Source: Pseudomonadota bacterium
GTDB taxonomy: Bacteria; Pseudomonadota; Gammaproteobacteria; Burkholderiales; Burkholderiaceae
Reading direction: 5' to 3'
DNA length: 61,898 nucleotides
Assembly (NCBI GenBank): GCA_021783435.1
Contig: JAJXUC010000005.1
Coordinates: forward strand, 1 to 61,898
The notes under the pieces were generated by a model. That model saw only the letters and a list, made by a program, of their open reading frames with translations, had not been told where the DNA came from and did not search any database. Position 1 is the stretch's first letter. The number at the start of each line of letters is the position of its first letter. The position numbers and the translations under genes are program-made. Positions 9,375 to 20,100 of the stretch are shown here, one piece after another.

Positions 9375-10277
9375 TTACAGCGTTTCGGCGCTGTAGCGCA
9401 CCGCCAGAACGTGGGCCTCGCCGGGCCGCAGGGTGAGGACGTTGTCGGCGGCGTTGGCGGATTCCACGCACAGCATGCTGCGCCAGCCGTCGGCGGTGTA
9501 GTCGCCCATCGCCGCGGCCTTCTGGCCCCAGGGCGTCCACACCACGGTGGAGGCGGAGCCCTGCTTGGCGATGTGGATGCGGCGACCCAGACGGGCGTCA
9601 TCGATCACGCATTCGGCGAGGGTGTTCACATACACGCGATCGATCTCGGAGGCGAAGCGCAGCGGGCCGCTCTGCTGCCCGCGCGCGAAGGCTTCGGTCT
9701 TGTCGAGGTAGGCGCAGCCATCGAGGCCTCGGAGTTCGACCTCGGCGATGTCACCGATGTGGAGGTAGCTGTGCAGCGCCTCGCCGAGCATGACGGGCGC
9801 CTCGCCGGCGTTGAGGGTGGTGAGCTCCAGGTCGAGCACATCGGCCATGCTGATGTGCAGTTCCAGCGGCGTGTCGTGCGGCCACTGCGCGCGCGTGGCG
9901 TCGCTGAACTCCAGGCGCAGGGTGATGGTGGTGGCGCCATCGGCACTGCCGCTGTCCACCACCTCCCAGGGCACGGTGCGGGCGAAGCCGTGGGCGGGAT
10001 AGGCAGGGTCGCCGGCGTGCGCCCCGAACCAGGGCCAGCACACCGGCACGCCGCCGCGGATGGACTTGCCCGGCGCGAAACGCGCCGCCTCCGACAGCCA
10101 CACCACCGGCGCGCGCTGTGCCCGGGGCTGGAAGGTGGTGAGATGCGCGCCCTGCAGGCAGATGCTGGCCGTGCCGCCGGTGTTGGCGAGGTCGGCATAA
10201 GGCAGGCCCCCAGGTCCGACGCGAAAGGCCAACTGGCCGGGGATGGAAAAGGGCTTGAGGGCGTCGAGGTTTTGCAT
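9375..10277 (-). CDS. D-hexose-6-phosphate mutarotase (YeaD-like, aldose 1-epimerase fold)
   Basis: A 300-residue soluble protein of the galactose-mutarotase fold. It shows the family signatures GAHLTTFQP, the GGVPVCWPWFGAH segment, a catalytic-type His in PAHGFART and a late Glu in SEIDRVYVN. YeaD-type proteins interconvert alpha and beta anomers of hexose 6-phosphates, and the RGG and WPWFG motifs separate them from GalM proper. The start at MQNLDALKPF is the only sensible one. The gene stands alone between odhA and the NTF2-like gene on the minus strand, and 73 bp separate it from that gene upstream. Substrate is inferred from family only. Confidence 0.88.
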   Translation of the reverse strand: MQNLDALKPFSIPGQLAFRVGPGGLPYADLANTGGTASICLQGAHLTTFQPRAQRAPVVWLSEAARFAPGKSIRGGVPVCWPWFGAHAGDPAYPAHGFARTVPWEVVDSGSADGATTITLRLEFSDATRAQWPHDTPLELHISMADVLDLELTTLNAGEAPVMLGEALHSYLHIGDIAEVELRGLDGCAYLDKTEAFARGQQSGPLRFASEIDRVYVNTLAECVIDDARLGRRIHIAKQGSASTVVWTPWGQKAAAMGDYTADGWRSMLCVESANAADNVLTLRPGEAHVLAVRYSAETL

Positions 10278-10350
10278 GGCGGCGAACGATGGCGGCGAAA
10301 GCGCCGATTCTGCCTGCGATGCCCGAACCGGCGACGTCGCGACAGGTCGA

Positions 10351-10818
10351 TCAAAGCCCGAGATCGCTCAAGCCGGGGTGATCGTCCGGCCTGCGGCCCA
10401 AGGGCCAATGGAACAGGCGCTCGTCGTCCCGGATCGGAAGGTCGTTGATGCTGGCGAAGCGGCGGGCCATGAAACCCTGCGTGTTGAACGCCCAGTTTTC
10501 GTTGCCGTAACTGCGGTACCACTGGCCCGAATCGTCGTGCCATTCATAAGCGAAGCGCACCGCGATGCGTTCACCGCCGAACGTCCACAGTTCCTTGATC
10601 AGCCGGTAGTCGAGCTCGCGGCGCCACTTGCGCTGCAGGAAGGCCCGCACCTGCTCGCGGCCGACCGGGAACTCGGCGCGGTTGCGCCAGCGCGTGTCCT
10701 CGGTGTAGACCTGCACGACCCGGTCCGGGTCGCGCGTGTTCCAGGCGTCTTCTGCCATGCGCACCTTCTGCGCGGCGGTCTCGGGCGTAAAGGGTGGAAG
10801 CGGGGGTTTCGTGTCCAT
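10351..10818 (-). CDS. NTF2-like protein, DUF1348 family
   Basis: A 155-residue protein of the nuclear transport factor 2-like fold. It contains the DUF1348 signatures [58 protein letters not shown] and a C-terminal [17 protein letters not shown]. The fold forms a cone-shaped pocket, but no reaction is known for this family, which is widespread in Proteobacteria. The ATG at 10818 ([10 protein letters not shown]) has ATGATG-free context and is the first in frame. No operon partner is evident; the genes on both sides are on the same strand with gaps of 73 and 157 bp. Confidence 0.88.
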   Translation of the reverse strand: MDTKPPLPPFTPETAAQKVRMAEDAWNTRDPDRVVQVYTEDTRWRNRAEFPVGREQVRAFLQRKWRRELDYRLIKELWTFGGERIAVRFAYEWHDDSGQWYRSYGNENWAFNTQGFMARRFASINDLPIRDDERLFHWPLGRRPDDHPGLSDLGL

Positions 10819-10975
10819 GATGTCCTCGTGATGCGGAGCGATGGCGCCTGTGGAGAGGCCCTAGCGGCGCAATGTAGCCGAGGGGGCAGTCCATCTGCGA
10901 CAGGGCATCGCGGCACTCGCCCCGGCGCTTGGCGCGTGGTGCAGGCGATCACCGCCAGCCCGTGATCCGGCAGGG

Positions 10976-12451
10976 TCAGATCTCCACCCGCGGCACGCGG
11001 GTGGACGCCCACGCGGCGATGAGGGTGAGCGCGCCGGCGGCGAGGAAGGCGAGGTGGAAGGCATGCGTGACCTGCAGCGTGGCCGCTGCGCTGCCGCCGT
11101 GCAGCGCAGCCTGCAGCTCGGCGCTGGACGCCAGGCCGAACACCAGGGCGCCAAACACGGCCGTGCCGACCGAGGCGCCAACGGAACGGGCCAGCGACAC
11201 CGTGGCCGCAGCCGCGCCCAGCCGGGTGCGCCCGGCCACGGTCTGGATGACGAGCTGGGACGTGGGCATGACGGTGCCGAAACCCAGGCCGGCGAGCACG
11301 CCGAGCAGCCCCACCGTCCAGCTCCCGCCGGGCAGCAGCCCGAGCAGCAGCAACGCCAGTGCCGCCAGCGTCAGCCCATAGCGCGGCGGCTGGTCGGGCC
11401 GGCCGGTTCTGGCCACCAGGCGGCCGGTGAGGTTGGAGCCGAGCACCAGCCCGCCGGTGAGCGGCAACAGCAACAGCCCGGCATGCGCGGCGTCACCGTG
11501 GTGGCCCAGTTGCAGATACACCGGCAGGAAGAACACGAGCGCGAACATGCTGGCGGCGAACAGCGTGACGCTGAGGCTGGTCCAGGCAATGGCCGGCAGG
11601 CGCAGCAGCTCCAGCGGCAGGAAGGGATGCTGCTGGCCCCGCTCGCGCCGCGCCAGCACCAGGCCCAGCACCAGGGCGGCAGCGGCCATCGCCACGCTGG
11701 GCAGGGACAGCCAGGCGAAGCGGTGGCCTGCAAGGGTCAACCACAACAGGGCCAGCCCGGCGGTGGCAGCGAACAGCAGCACACCAGGCGCATCATGGCT
11801 CTGGCCCTGCGCGCCATGCGGCGGGCTGGCCGACAGCCGCAACACGCGCCACGCCGCAATCGCCGCCAGCGGCAGATTGGCGATGAACAGCCAGCGCCAA
11901 CTCAGGGAACTGACCACCAGCCCACCCACCACCGGGCCGGTGACGCTGGCGAGCACGAACACCACGCCGAAATAGGCCTGGAAGCGCGGGCGTTGGCGCG
12001 GCGGCACGACCTCGCCGATGAGGGCCTGGCTCATCACCATCAAGCCCCCGCCGCCCAACCCCTGCAGCATGCGCGCGGCAATCAGCCACCACATGCCTTG
12101 GGCTGCAGCGCAGGCAGCCGAGCCGAGGGCGAACAGACCGAGCGCCGCCACCAGCGCATCGCGCCGGCCGTAGCGGTCGCCCAGCCGCCCGTACAGCGGC
12201 GCCATGATGGTGGAGGCGAGCAGGTAGCCCACGGCGATCCAGGCGCTGGCGCGCAGGTCGCCCAGGTCGCGGGCGATGGCCGGCGTGGCGGTGGCCAGCA
12301 GGGTCTGGTCGATGGCCGCGAGAAAGATGGGCAGCATCACCGCGGTGAACAACTGCACGAAGCGGCTGAATGGCACCGGACCGTCGGGCGCATGGGCTGC
12401 GGCTGGCGGCGTGGCGGCAGCCGCGGGAGGGGATGGCTCGGGGAGTTCCAT
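10976..12451 (-). CDS. MFS drug efflux transporter, DHA2 (EmrB/QacA) family
   Basis: A 491-residue inner-membrane protein with about 14 hydrophobic segments, as expected for DHA2 drug:H+ antiporters. An Ala/Pro-rich cytoplasmic N-terminus (residues 1-25) precedes TM1, whose AAIDQTLLATATPAIARDLG is motif D1-like. Motif A, GRLGDRYGRR, follows TM2, and motif C (VTGPVVGGL) is in TM5. No membrane fusion protein or outer-membrane gene is adjacent to it in the same transcription unit, although the RND operon begins 93 bp away on the same strand. It could therefore act alone. Substrate cannot be read from sequence. Confidence 0.9.
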   Translation of the reverse strand: MELPEPSPPAAAATPPAAAHAPDGPVPFSRFVQLFTAVMLPIFLAAIDQTLLATATPAIARDLGDLRASAWIAVGYLLASTIMAPLYGRLGDRYGRRDALVAALGLFALGSAACAAAQGMWWLIAARMLQGLGGGGLMVMSQALIGEVVPPRQRPRFQAYFGVVFVLASVTGPVVGGLVVSSLSWRWLFIANLPLAAIAAWRVLRLSASPPHGAQGQSHDAPGVLLFAATAGLALLWLTLAGHRFAWLSLPSVAMAAAALVLGLVLARRERGQQHPFLPLELLRLPAIAWTSLSVTLFAASMFALVFFLPVYLQLGHHGDAAHAGLLLLPLTGGLVLGSNLTGRLVARTGRPDQPPRYGLTLAALALLLLGLLPGGSWTVGLLGVLAGLGFGTVMPTSQLVIQTVAGRTRLGAAAATVSLARSVGASVGTAVFGALVFGLASSAELQAALHGGSAAATLQVTHAFHLAFLAAGALTLIAAWASTRVPRVEI

Positions 12452-12543
12452 GCCGAATCAGTTTAGGTTGGCCGGGCGGGAACGACGCGGGATCACCAAG
12501 AAACCTGACAGCGCCCTTTGGCGGTTGGCGCCCTGCCCTGCGC

Positions 12544-14019
12544 TCAATCCCCCGCAGCGGCAGCCGGCAGCGGGCCGATGGCGGTCTCGCCGACCGCGCC
12601 CCAGCCGCCACCCAGCGCCTGGATCAGTGCCACGCTGGCGGCGTAGCGGCGGTTGAGCAGGGTGAGCTCGGCATTGCGGGCGGTGGTGGCGGTGGTCTGC
12701 GCGGTGATGACATTGAGGTAGGGCGCGATGCCGGCTTTGTACTGGTTCTCGGCCAGGCGCAACGACACCGCGGCGGCCTGCACCACGGCGGCCTGCTGCT
12801 GCGCCTCCTGCGCCAGGATGGACTGGGCGGCGAGGTTGTCCTGCACCTGCTGCAGGGCGGTGAGCACGTCTTGGCGGTAGTTGGCCACGGTCTGGCGGTA
12901 GGCGGCCTTGCTGGACTCGACCTGGGCGCGGCGCAGGCCGCCGTCGAACAGGGTGGCAGCGAGGCTGGGGCCGATGGACCAGAACAGCGAGGGCGCGGTG
13001 AACAGCTCGGCCATGCGCGTGGCCTGGCTCCCGCCCTGCGCCGACAGCGTGAGGTTGGGCAGCCAGGCGGTTTGCGCCACGCCGATCTGTGCATTGGCCG
13101 CCTGCACCTGCGCGGCGGCGGCGGCCAAGTCGGGCCGGCGCTGCAGCAATTGCACGGGAATGCCGGGAGGTATTGCGGGCACGCTGGGCAGTGCGTTCAC
13201 CGCCGGCAGCGTGAAGTCGCCGGGGGTCTGCCCCACCAGCACGGCGATGGCGTTTTGCAACTGCGCCCGGGTCACCCCCAGGTCGGTGGCGCTGGTCTGC
13301 GCCTGCAGCAACTGGGTACGGGCTTGTGCCACGCCGGCAGCGGTGTCGACCCCGGCCTTGTAGCGGTTCTCGGTGAGCTGCAAGGCCCGCGTGTAGGCCG
13401 CCACCGTGTCTTGCGCCAGGCGCACTTGCGCATCCACCGTGCGCAGTTGCAGATAGCTCTGCGCCAGCGTGCCCTGCAGGCTGAGCTGGGTGAATCGCAG
13501 GGTGGCGGCGCTGGCCGCGGCGCTGGCCTCGCCGGCCTGCACCTGCAGGCGCACCTTGCCCCACAGGTCGGGCGCCCAACTTGCCGTGACCGAGGTGCTG
13601 AGGCTGTTGAAGATGCGCCCCGGCTGCGCCACGCTGTTGCTGGCCGAGGCTGATTTGGAGCGCGTCGCCGAAGCCCCCGCCGACAGCGTCGGGAAGTACG
13701 CCGCCTGGGCCTGGGCGATGGCGGCCTCGGCCTGCTCGTAGGCGGCGAGTTGCGCGGCAAGGGACTGGTTGTGTGACGCCACGCGGGCTTCCAGAGCGCT
13801 CAGCACCGGGTCGTCGAACACGCCCCACCAGGGCCCGGCGGGCATGGCGGCGGCGCTTTGCAGTGGTGCCCAGCCCTGGCCGGCATGGGCATAGTGCAGC
13901 GGCAGCGCCAGCTTGAGCGGCGGCTCGGGTGGCTGTGCGGCGCAAGCGCCGAGCAGCAGGGCGAGCGACGCCATGATGCAGATGCGAGGCGATGGCGATG
14001 GCGATGGGTTTGGGGTCAT
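12544..14019 (-). CDS. RND efflux outer-membrane lipoprotein (OprM/NodT family)
   Basis: A 491-residue outer-membrane factor that would complete a tripartite pump with the adjacent RND genes. The signal peptide ends in a lipobox LLGAC, giving lipidated Cys26. The body shows two related halves, each with a helical-hairpin and beta-strand pattern (for example YEQAEAAIAQAQAAYFPTLS and the later NAQIGVAQTAWLPNLTLS), as in TolC/OprM. I use the ATG at 14019, 5 bp beyond the mdtC-like stop; an open frame runs further upstream into that gene. It is the last gene of the adaptor-RND-RND-OMF operon. Confidence 0.93.
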   Translation of the reverse strand: MTPNPSPSPSPRICIMASLALLLGACAAQPPEPPLKLALPLHYAHAGQGWAPLQSAAAMPAGPWWGVFDDPVLSALEARVASHNQSLAAQLAAYEQAEAAIAQAQAAYFPTLSAGASATRSKSASASNSVAQPGRIFNSLSTSVTASWAPDLWGKVRLQVQAGEASAAASAATLRFTQLSLQGTLAQSYLQLRTVDAQVRLAQDTVAAYTRALQLTENRYKAGVDTAAGVAQARTQLLQAQTSATDLGVTRAQLQNAIAVLVGQTPGDFTLPAVNALPSVPAIPPGIPVQLLQRRPDLAAAAAQVQAANAQIGVAQTAWLPNLTLSAQGGSQATRMAELFTAPSLFWSIGPSLAATLFDGGLRRAQVESSKAAYRQTVANYRQDVLTALQQVQDNLAAQSILAQEAQQQAAVVQAAAVSLRLAENQYKAGIAPYLNVITAQTTATTARNAELTLLNRRYAASVALIQALGGGWGAVGETAIGPLPAAAAGD

Positions 14020-14024
14020 GGTGT

Positions 14025-17000
14025 TCAGGCCGGAGTGTCGAGCGGCACCGGACGGCCGCTGCGGCCGAATTTGCGCAGCGTCCATTGCCGCAGACGGTCG
14101 AGTTCGAGGTAGATGACCGGGGTGGTGTAGAGCGTCAGCGCCTGGCTGACGATGAGCCCGCCGGCGATGGAGATGCCCAGCGGCTGACGCAACTCGGCGC
14201 CGTTGCCGCTGATGAAGGCCAGCGGCAGCGCGGTGAACAGCGCCGCCAGCGTGGTCATCAGGATGGGGCGCAGACGCAGGGTGGCCGCCTGGAAGATGGC
14301 GTCGCGCGGTCCCGCGCCATGCTCGCGCTCGGCCTGGAGGGCGAAGTCCACCATCAGGATGGCGTTCTTTTTGACGATGCCGATGAGCAGGAACACGCCG
14401 ATCAGGGCGATGATGGAAAACTCGGTGTGGGTGATCAGAAGCGCCAGCACCGCGCCCACGCCCGCGGGCGGCAGGGTGGAGAGAATGGTGAGCGGGTGCA
14501 GCGTGCTTTCGTACAGGATGCCGAGCACGATGTAGATGGCGAAGATGGCCGCCATGATGAACAGCGGCTGGTTTTTCAGCGTGTCGGAGAACAGTTTGGC
14601 GGTACCCTGGAACCCGCCGTGAACCTCGGACGGCAGGCCGATCTCGGCCATGGCCTGGTCGATCTTGCCCTGGATCTGCCCGAGCGAAATACCCTTGTCG
14701 AGGTTGAAGGAAATGGTGGCCGAGACGAACAGCCCCTGGTGGTTCACCGCCAGCGGAGTGTTCGTCAGCTCATCGTGCGCCAGGGCTGCGAGCGGCACGC
14801 GCTGGCCCTGGCTGCCCACCAGGAAAAGATCCTGCAGCGCCGAGGCGCTTTGCTGGTACTGCTGCGCCGCCTCCATCACCACCCGGTACTGGTTGAGGGG
14901 CGCGTAGATGGTGGAGACCAGGCGCTGGCCGAAGGCGTCGTTCAGGGTCTGGTCGATGGTGGCGATGGGAATGCCGTAGCGCGCCGCGGCCGCGCGGTCG
15001 AGCACCAGGCTGAGCTGCAGGCCGCTGGCCTGCTGGTCGGTGTTGACATCGTTCATGCCGGGAATACTCTTGAACGCCGCCAGCACCTTGGGCTCCCAGG
15101 TGCGCAGGGTGTCCAGGTCGGAGGCCTGCAGGGTGTACTCGTACAGCGCTGCCGAGGGCCGGCCGCCGGCACGAATGTCCTGCACCGGGAACATGAAGGT
15201 CTGTGCCCCCGGCACGCTCGAGAGCGCCTTGCGCAATTGCGCGATGATGGTCTGCACCCCCCGGCGCTGGTCCAGCGGCTTGAGCTGCATGAACATGAAG
15301 CCGCTGTTGGCGGTGCCCCCGCCGGTGAACGCCAGCACGTTCTGCACGCCCTCGTTCCGGCGCACGATGGCGACGATTCTCTCCAGCTTCTTGCTCATGT
15401 CCTGAAAGGAAATCGACTGGTCGGCCTGTACCGAACCGACCAACAGGCCGGTGTCCTGCGTCGGGAAGAATCCCTTCGGAACAATGGCGTAGAGATACAC
15501 GCTCAGGCCGATGGTGGCGAAGAACAGCAGCAGCATGAGCGTGGGATGCGCCAGCGCCCCGCGCAGGCTGCGGGCGTAGCCGTCGTGAATGGCGTTCCAG
15601 ACGCGCTCCAGCCGGGATGCGCGCGCCACACTCCCCCTCCCGGCCTCCCCCGCCTGTAAGCCAGATGAAGTCGCCCCCTCCCCACCTGTGGGGAGGGGTT
15701 TCGCGCGCAGCCAGCGCGACGCGAGCATGGGTGTAACGGTGAGCGAGACCAGCAGCGACATGCCGATGGCTACCGACAGCGTGACGGCGAACTCATGGAA
15801 CAGCCGGCCGACGATGCCGCCCATGAACAGCACCGGCAGGAACACGGCCACCAGCGACAGGCTCATGGACAGCACGGTGAAGCCCACCTCGCGCGCGCCC
15901 CTGAGCGCGGCGTCCAGCGGACGCATGCCGGCCTCGACGTGGCGCATGATGTTTTCGAGCACGACGATGGCGTCGTCGACGACAAAACCGGTGGCGACGA
16001 TCAGCGCCATAAGCGACAGGTTGTCGAGGCTGTAGCCCAGCAGCCACATGGCGGCGAAGGTGCCCACCAGCGACAGCGGCACGGCCAGCGCCGGAATGAG
16101 GGTGGCACGCCAGTCGCGCAGGAACAGCCAGACCACGCCGATGACCAGCATGACGGCAAGCAGCAGGGTGTCTTCCACCTCTTGCAGCGAGGCGCGGATG
16201 GTGGAGGTGCGGTCGGACATGATGCGCACGTCGATGCCCGCCGGAATGGAGGCTTCGAGCTGCGGCAACGCCGCCTTCACGCCTTCCACGGCGCTGATGA
16301 TGTTGGCCCCGGGCTGGCGAAAAATGATGAGCAGTACCGCCGGCTCGCCGTTCGCCAGGCCCATGTGCTGGTCGTTTTGCAGGCCTTCGCGGACCTGCGC
16401 CACTTCATCCAGCCGGATGGGCGCGCCATGTCGGTAGCCCACGACGATGCGCTGGTACTGCGCCGGCGTGGTCATCTGGTCGTTGGCGCCCACCTGCCAG
16501 CGGCGGTCGGCGCTGTCCACCGCGCCTTTGGGCGTGTCCACATTGGCGCTGGCGATGGCCTGGCGAATCTGCTCCAGCCCCAGGCCCATGCCGTTGATGC
16601 GCGGCAGGTCCAGTTCCACCCGCACCGCCGGCAGCGCCGAGCCGCCCACGGTGACCGAGCCGATGCCGGCGACCTGCGAGATCTTCTGCGCCAGGATGGT
16701 GGAGGCGGCGTCGTACATCTGCCCGCGCGTCAGGCTCTTGGAGGTGAGCGCGAGGATCATGATCGGCGCATCCGCCGGGTTGACCTTGCGGTAGGTCGGG
16801 TTACCGGTGAGTCCGGTGGGCAGCAGCGGCCGCGCGGCGTTGATGGCGGCCTGCACCTGGCGCGCCGCGCTGTTGATGTCCTTGCTCAGATCGAATTGAA
16901 GAATGATGCGGCTGGACCCCAGCGTGCTGCTGGAGGTCATTTGCGAAATGCCGGCAATCGTCCCCAGGCTGCGCTCCAGCGGCGTGGCCACCGTGGCGGC

Positions 17001-17177
17001 CATCACCGCCGGGCTGGCCCCGGCCATGTTGGCCTGCACGGTGATGGTCGGAAAGTCCACCTGCGGCAGCGGCGCCACCGGCAGCAGGCGAAAGGCCATG
17101 GCACCCGCCAGCAGCACCGCCAGCGCCAGCAAGGTGGTGCCCACCGGGCGGCGAACGAAAGGAGCAGAAAGATTCAC
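14025..17177 (-). CDS. mdtC: RND multidrug efflux permease, MdtC-like, with extra loop segment
   Basis: A 1050-residue inner-membrane proton/drug antiporter subunit of the MdtABC class. TM1 is preceded by [15 protein letters not shown], and [23 protein letters not shown] and the TM4 segment [17 protein letters not shown] are canonical. Two such permeases are encoded side by side, as in MdtB/MdtC heteromultimers. The start is a GTG at 17177, overlapping the upstream stop as GTGA. Residues about 494-516 contain [13 protein letters not shown] and following residues, absent from the short loop after TM6 of E. coli MdtB/MdtC. This segment is encoded by a G+C palindrome (see 15630-15698) and is cytoplasmic, so the pump may still work. 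Confidence 0.94.
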   Translation of the reverse strand: MNLSAPFVRRPVGTTLLALAVLLAGAMAFRLLPVAPLPQVDFPTITVQANMAGASPAVMAATVATPLERSLGTIAGISQMTSSSTLGSSRIILQFDLSKDINSAARQVQAAINAARPLLPTGLTGNPTYRKVNPADAPIMILALTSKSLTRGQMYDAASTILAQKISQVAGIGSVTVGGSALPAVRVELDLPRINGMGLGLEQIRQAIASANVDTPKGAVDSADRRWQVGANDQMTTPAQYQRIVVGYRHGAPIRLDEVAQVREGLQNDQHMGLANGEPAVLLIIFRQPGANIISAVEGVKAALPQLEASIPAGIDVRIMSDRTSTIRASLQEVEDTLLLAVMLVIGVVWLFLRDWRATLIPALAVPLSLVGTFAAMWLLGYSLDNLSLMALIVATGFVVDDAIVVLENIMRHVEAGMRPLDAALRGAREVGFTVLSMSLSLVAVFLPVLFMGGIVGRLFHEFAVTLSVAIGMSLLVSLTVTPMLASRWLRAKPLPTGGEGATSSGLQAGEAGRGSVARASRLERVWNAIHDGYARSLRGALAHPTLMLLLFFATIGLSVYLYAIVPKGFFPTQDTGLLVGSVQADQSISFQDMSKKLERIVAIVRRNEGVQNVLAFTGGGTANSGFMFMQLKPLDQRRGVQTIIAQLRKALSSVPGAQTFMFPVQDIRAGGRPSAALYEYTLQASDLDTLRTWEPKVLAAFKSIPGMNDVNTDQQASGLQLSLVLDRAAAARYGIPIATIDQTLNDAFGQRLVSTIYAPLNQYRVVMEAAQQYQQSASALQDLFLVGSQGQRVPLAALAHDELTNTPLAVNHQGLFVSATISFNLDKGISLGQIQGKIDQAMAEIGLPSEVHGGFQGTAKLFSDTLKNQPLFIMAAIFAIYIVLGILYESTLHPLTILSTLPPAGVGAVLALLITHTEFSIIALIGVFLLIGIVKKNAILMVDFALQAEREHGAGPRDAIFQAATLRLRPILMTTLAALFTALPLAFISGNGAELRQPLGISIAGGLIVSQALTLYTTPVIYLELDRLRQWTLRKFGRSGRPVPLDTPA
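15630..15698. repeat. Palindromic repeat, family A-related, inside the mdtC-like gene
   Basis: The segment begins with CTCCCCCTCCCGGCCTCCCC, which matches the flank of the family A copies at 17229-17283 and 20406-20460. It ends with a perfect 11-bp inverted repeat (arms 15675-15685 and 15688-15698, CCCCTCCCCAC with loop CT). It is read in frame as roughly residues 494-516 of the permease, in the loop after TM6, without a stop codon. Confidence 0.75.
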
Positions 17178-20100
17178 GGCTTCCCCTCCCCGCCCGTGGA
17201 GGATGTCGGCGGGGACCCGCCCGAAGACCGCGCAGCGCTGGTCTCACCTCCCCCACGGGTGGGGGAGGCCGGGAGGGGGAGGCTCTGCCCGCCCTCCTGA
17301 CCGGAACCGAAGGTGCGTGACCGCCAGGCCGCGGTGCGCGTGGCCAGGCGGTCGAAGGCGAGATAGATGACCGGCGTGGTGAACAGCGTGAGCAGTTGCG
17401 ACAGCAGCAATCCGCCCACCATGGTGATGCCCAGCGGCTGGCGCAGCTCGGCGCCCATGCCGCCGCCGACCACCAGCGGCACGGCACCGAACAGCGCAGC
17501 GAACGTCGTCATCAAAATGGGGCGCAAGCGCAGGCGCGCGGCCTGCAGCATGGCGGCCTCGGGCGCAAGCCCCAGGTGGCGCTGGGCGTCGAGGGCGAAG
17601 TCCACCATCAGGATGGCGTTCTTCTGCACGATGCCGATGAGCAGGACGATGCCGATGATGGCGATGACGGTGAGGTTGTGCCCCGTCCCCATCAGCGCCA
17701 GCAAGGCGCCGATGCCCGCCGACGGCAGCGTGGACAAAATGGTGATGGGGTGGATGTAGCTTTCGTACAGCACGCCCAGCACGATGTACATGGTGGCCAC
17801 CGCTGCCAAGAGCAGCCAGAGCTGGTTGGAGAGTGCCGCCTGGAACGCGCTGGCTGCGCCCTGGAAGGCGATGACCACGGAGGGCGGCAGCGCGGCGTCC
17901 GTCGCCACCTGCTGAATGGCATCGACCGCCGCGCCGAGCGAGGCGCCAGGTGCGAGCTGGAAGGAGATGAGCGCCGCCGGGAACTGGCCGAGATGGTCCA
18001 CCGCCAGCGGTGTGGCGCGCTGCTCGACATGGGCGATGGCCGACAGCGGCACCGGCCGCCCGCTGCTGCTGGTCAGGTAGATGTTGTCGAACGCCGCCAG
18101 TCCTCCGCCGCCGCTCGTGTTGACCCCCAGCACCACGCGGTACTGCGCCGACTGGGTGAAGATGGTGGACACCAGGCGCTGGCCGAAGGCGCTGTAGAGC
18201 GCGCTATCCACCGCGCTCATGGTGATGCCCAGACGCGAGGCGGCGCTGCGGTCCACGTCGACATAGGCCTGCAGGCCCTGGTCCTGCAGGTCACTGGTGA
18301 CGCCGGCGAGCTGCGGCAGCGTCTTGAGCCTGGCCGTCAGCGCGGCATTGGCGCTGGAGAGTTCGGCCTGGCTGGTGGCCGAGAGGCTGAACTGGTAGGG
18401 ATAGCGGCTGGCGATGTCGTCGATGGTCAGGTCCTGTACCGGCTGCAGGAAGGCGCGGATGCCTTCGACCTTGGCGGCACGCGCATCGAGCCGGCTGATG
18501 ATGGGGCCGACACGCAAGACCCGCTCGCTCAACGGCTTGAGGCTGATGAGCAGGCGCCCGGTGTTCATCGTGGTGTTGATGCCGTCGATGCCGACCACGG
18601 ACGACACGCTCGCCACGGCCGGGTCGCGCAGCAGCGCATCGACCAGCGCCTGCTGCCGCCGGTTCATCGCGGCGAACGACACGTCCTGCGGCGCCACGGT
18701 GGTGGCCTGAATCAAGCCGGTGTCCTGCACCGGAAAGAAGCCCTTGGGCATGGCGGTGTAGAGAAACACCGTGAACACCAGCGTGCCCAGCGCCGCCAGC
18801 AGCACCAGCGGCTGGTGGCGCAGCACCCAGCCGAGCATCCGGGCGTAGCCCTCGGTCAAGCGCTCGAAGGCATGGCCGGTGGCGCGGAACAGGCGGCCCT
18901 GTTTGCGCTCGGGCACATGGCGCAGCAGCCGCGCCGACAGCATGGGGGTGAAAGTGAGCGAGACCGCCGCCGAAATGACGATGGCCACCGCCAGGGTGAT
19001 GGCGAACTCGCGGAACAGCCGCCCCACCACATCGCCCATGAACAGCAGCGGGATGAGCACGGCGATGAGCGAGAAAGTGAGCGAGATGATGGTGAAGCCG
19101 ATTTGCGCCGCGCCCTTGAGCGCGGCTTGCAGCGGTGGCTCCCCGGCCTCGATGTAGCGCGAGATGTTCTCGATCATGACGATGGCGTCGTCCACCACGA
19201 AACCGGTGGCAATGGTCAGCGCCATGAGCGTCAGGGTGTTGATGGAAAAGCCGAACAGATACATCGCGCCGAAAGTTCCCACCAGCGCCAGCGGCACGGC
19301 CGTGGCGGGAATGAAGGTGGCGCGCGCGCTGCGCAGGAAGACGAAGATGACCAGAACCACCAGGGCGACGGCGAGCAGCAGCTCGAACTTGACATCGCTG
19401 ATGGCGGCGCGAATGGTGACGGTACGGTCCGACAGCACCGAGAGCCGCGCCGCCGCGGGCAGTTGCTGCTGCAGGCTGGGCAGCAGCCTCTGAATGCTGT
19501 CGACCACGGCAATGACGTTGGCGCCAGGCTGGCGCTGCACGTTGATGACGATGCCCGGTTTGCCGTTGACCAGGGCCGCCTGCCAGGCGTTCTCGGGGCC
19601 GGTGTCGATGCTGGCGACATCGCCCAGGCGCACCGTTGCGCCGTTGTTGGTGGCGATGATCATCTGCCGGTACTGCTCGGGCGACTGCAACTGGTCGTTG
19701 GCGTCGATGGTGAAGGATTGCTGGCTTCCGCTGATGCTGCCCTTGGGACTGTTGACGTTGGCCCCGGTGATGGCGGTGCGAATGCTGTCCAGGCTCAGGC
19801 CCAGCGCCGCCAGGGCCTGCGCGTTGACCGTGACGCGCACGGCAGGCTTGTGACCGCCGGACAGCGTCACCAGGCCCACGCCCGAGACCTGCGAGAGCTT
19901 CTGGCTCAAGCGCGTGTCGGCCAGGTCGTCGAGCGTGGTGAGGGGCAGCGAGTCGGAGGTCAGCCCGAGAGTGATGACGGGCGCGTCCGCCGGGTTGACC
20001 TTGGCATAGATGGGCGGCTGCGGCAGGTCGGTGGGCAGCAGGCTGCCGGCGGCGTTGATCGCGGCCTGCACCTCCTGCTCGGCGACGTCGAGCGACAGCG

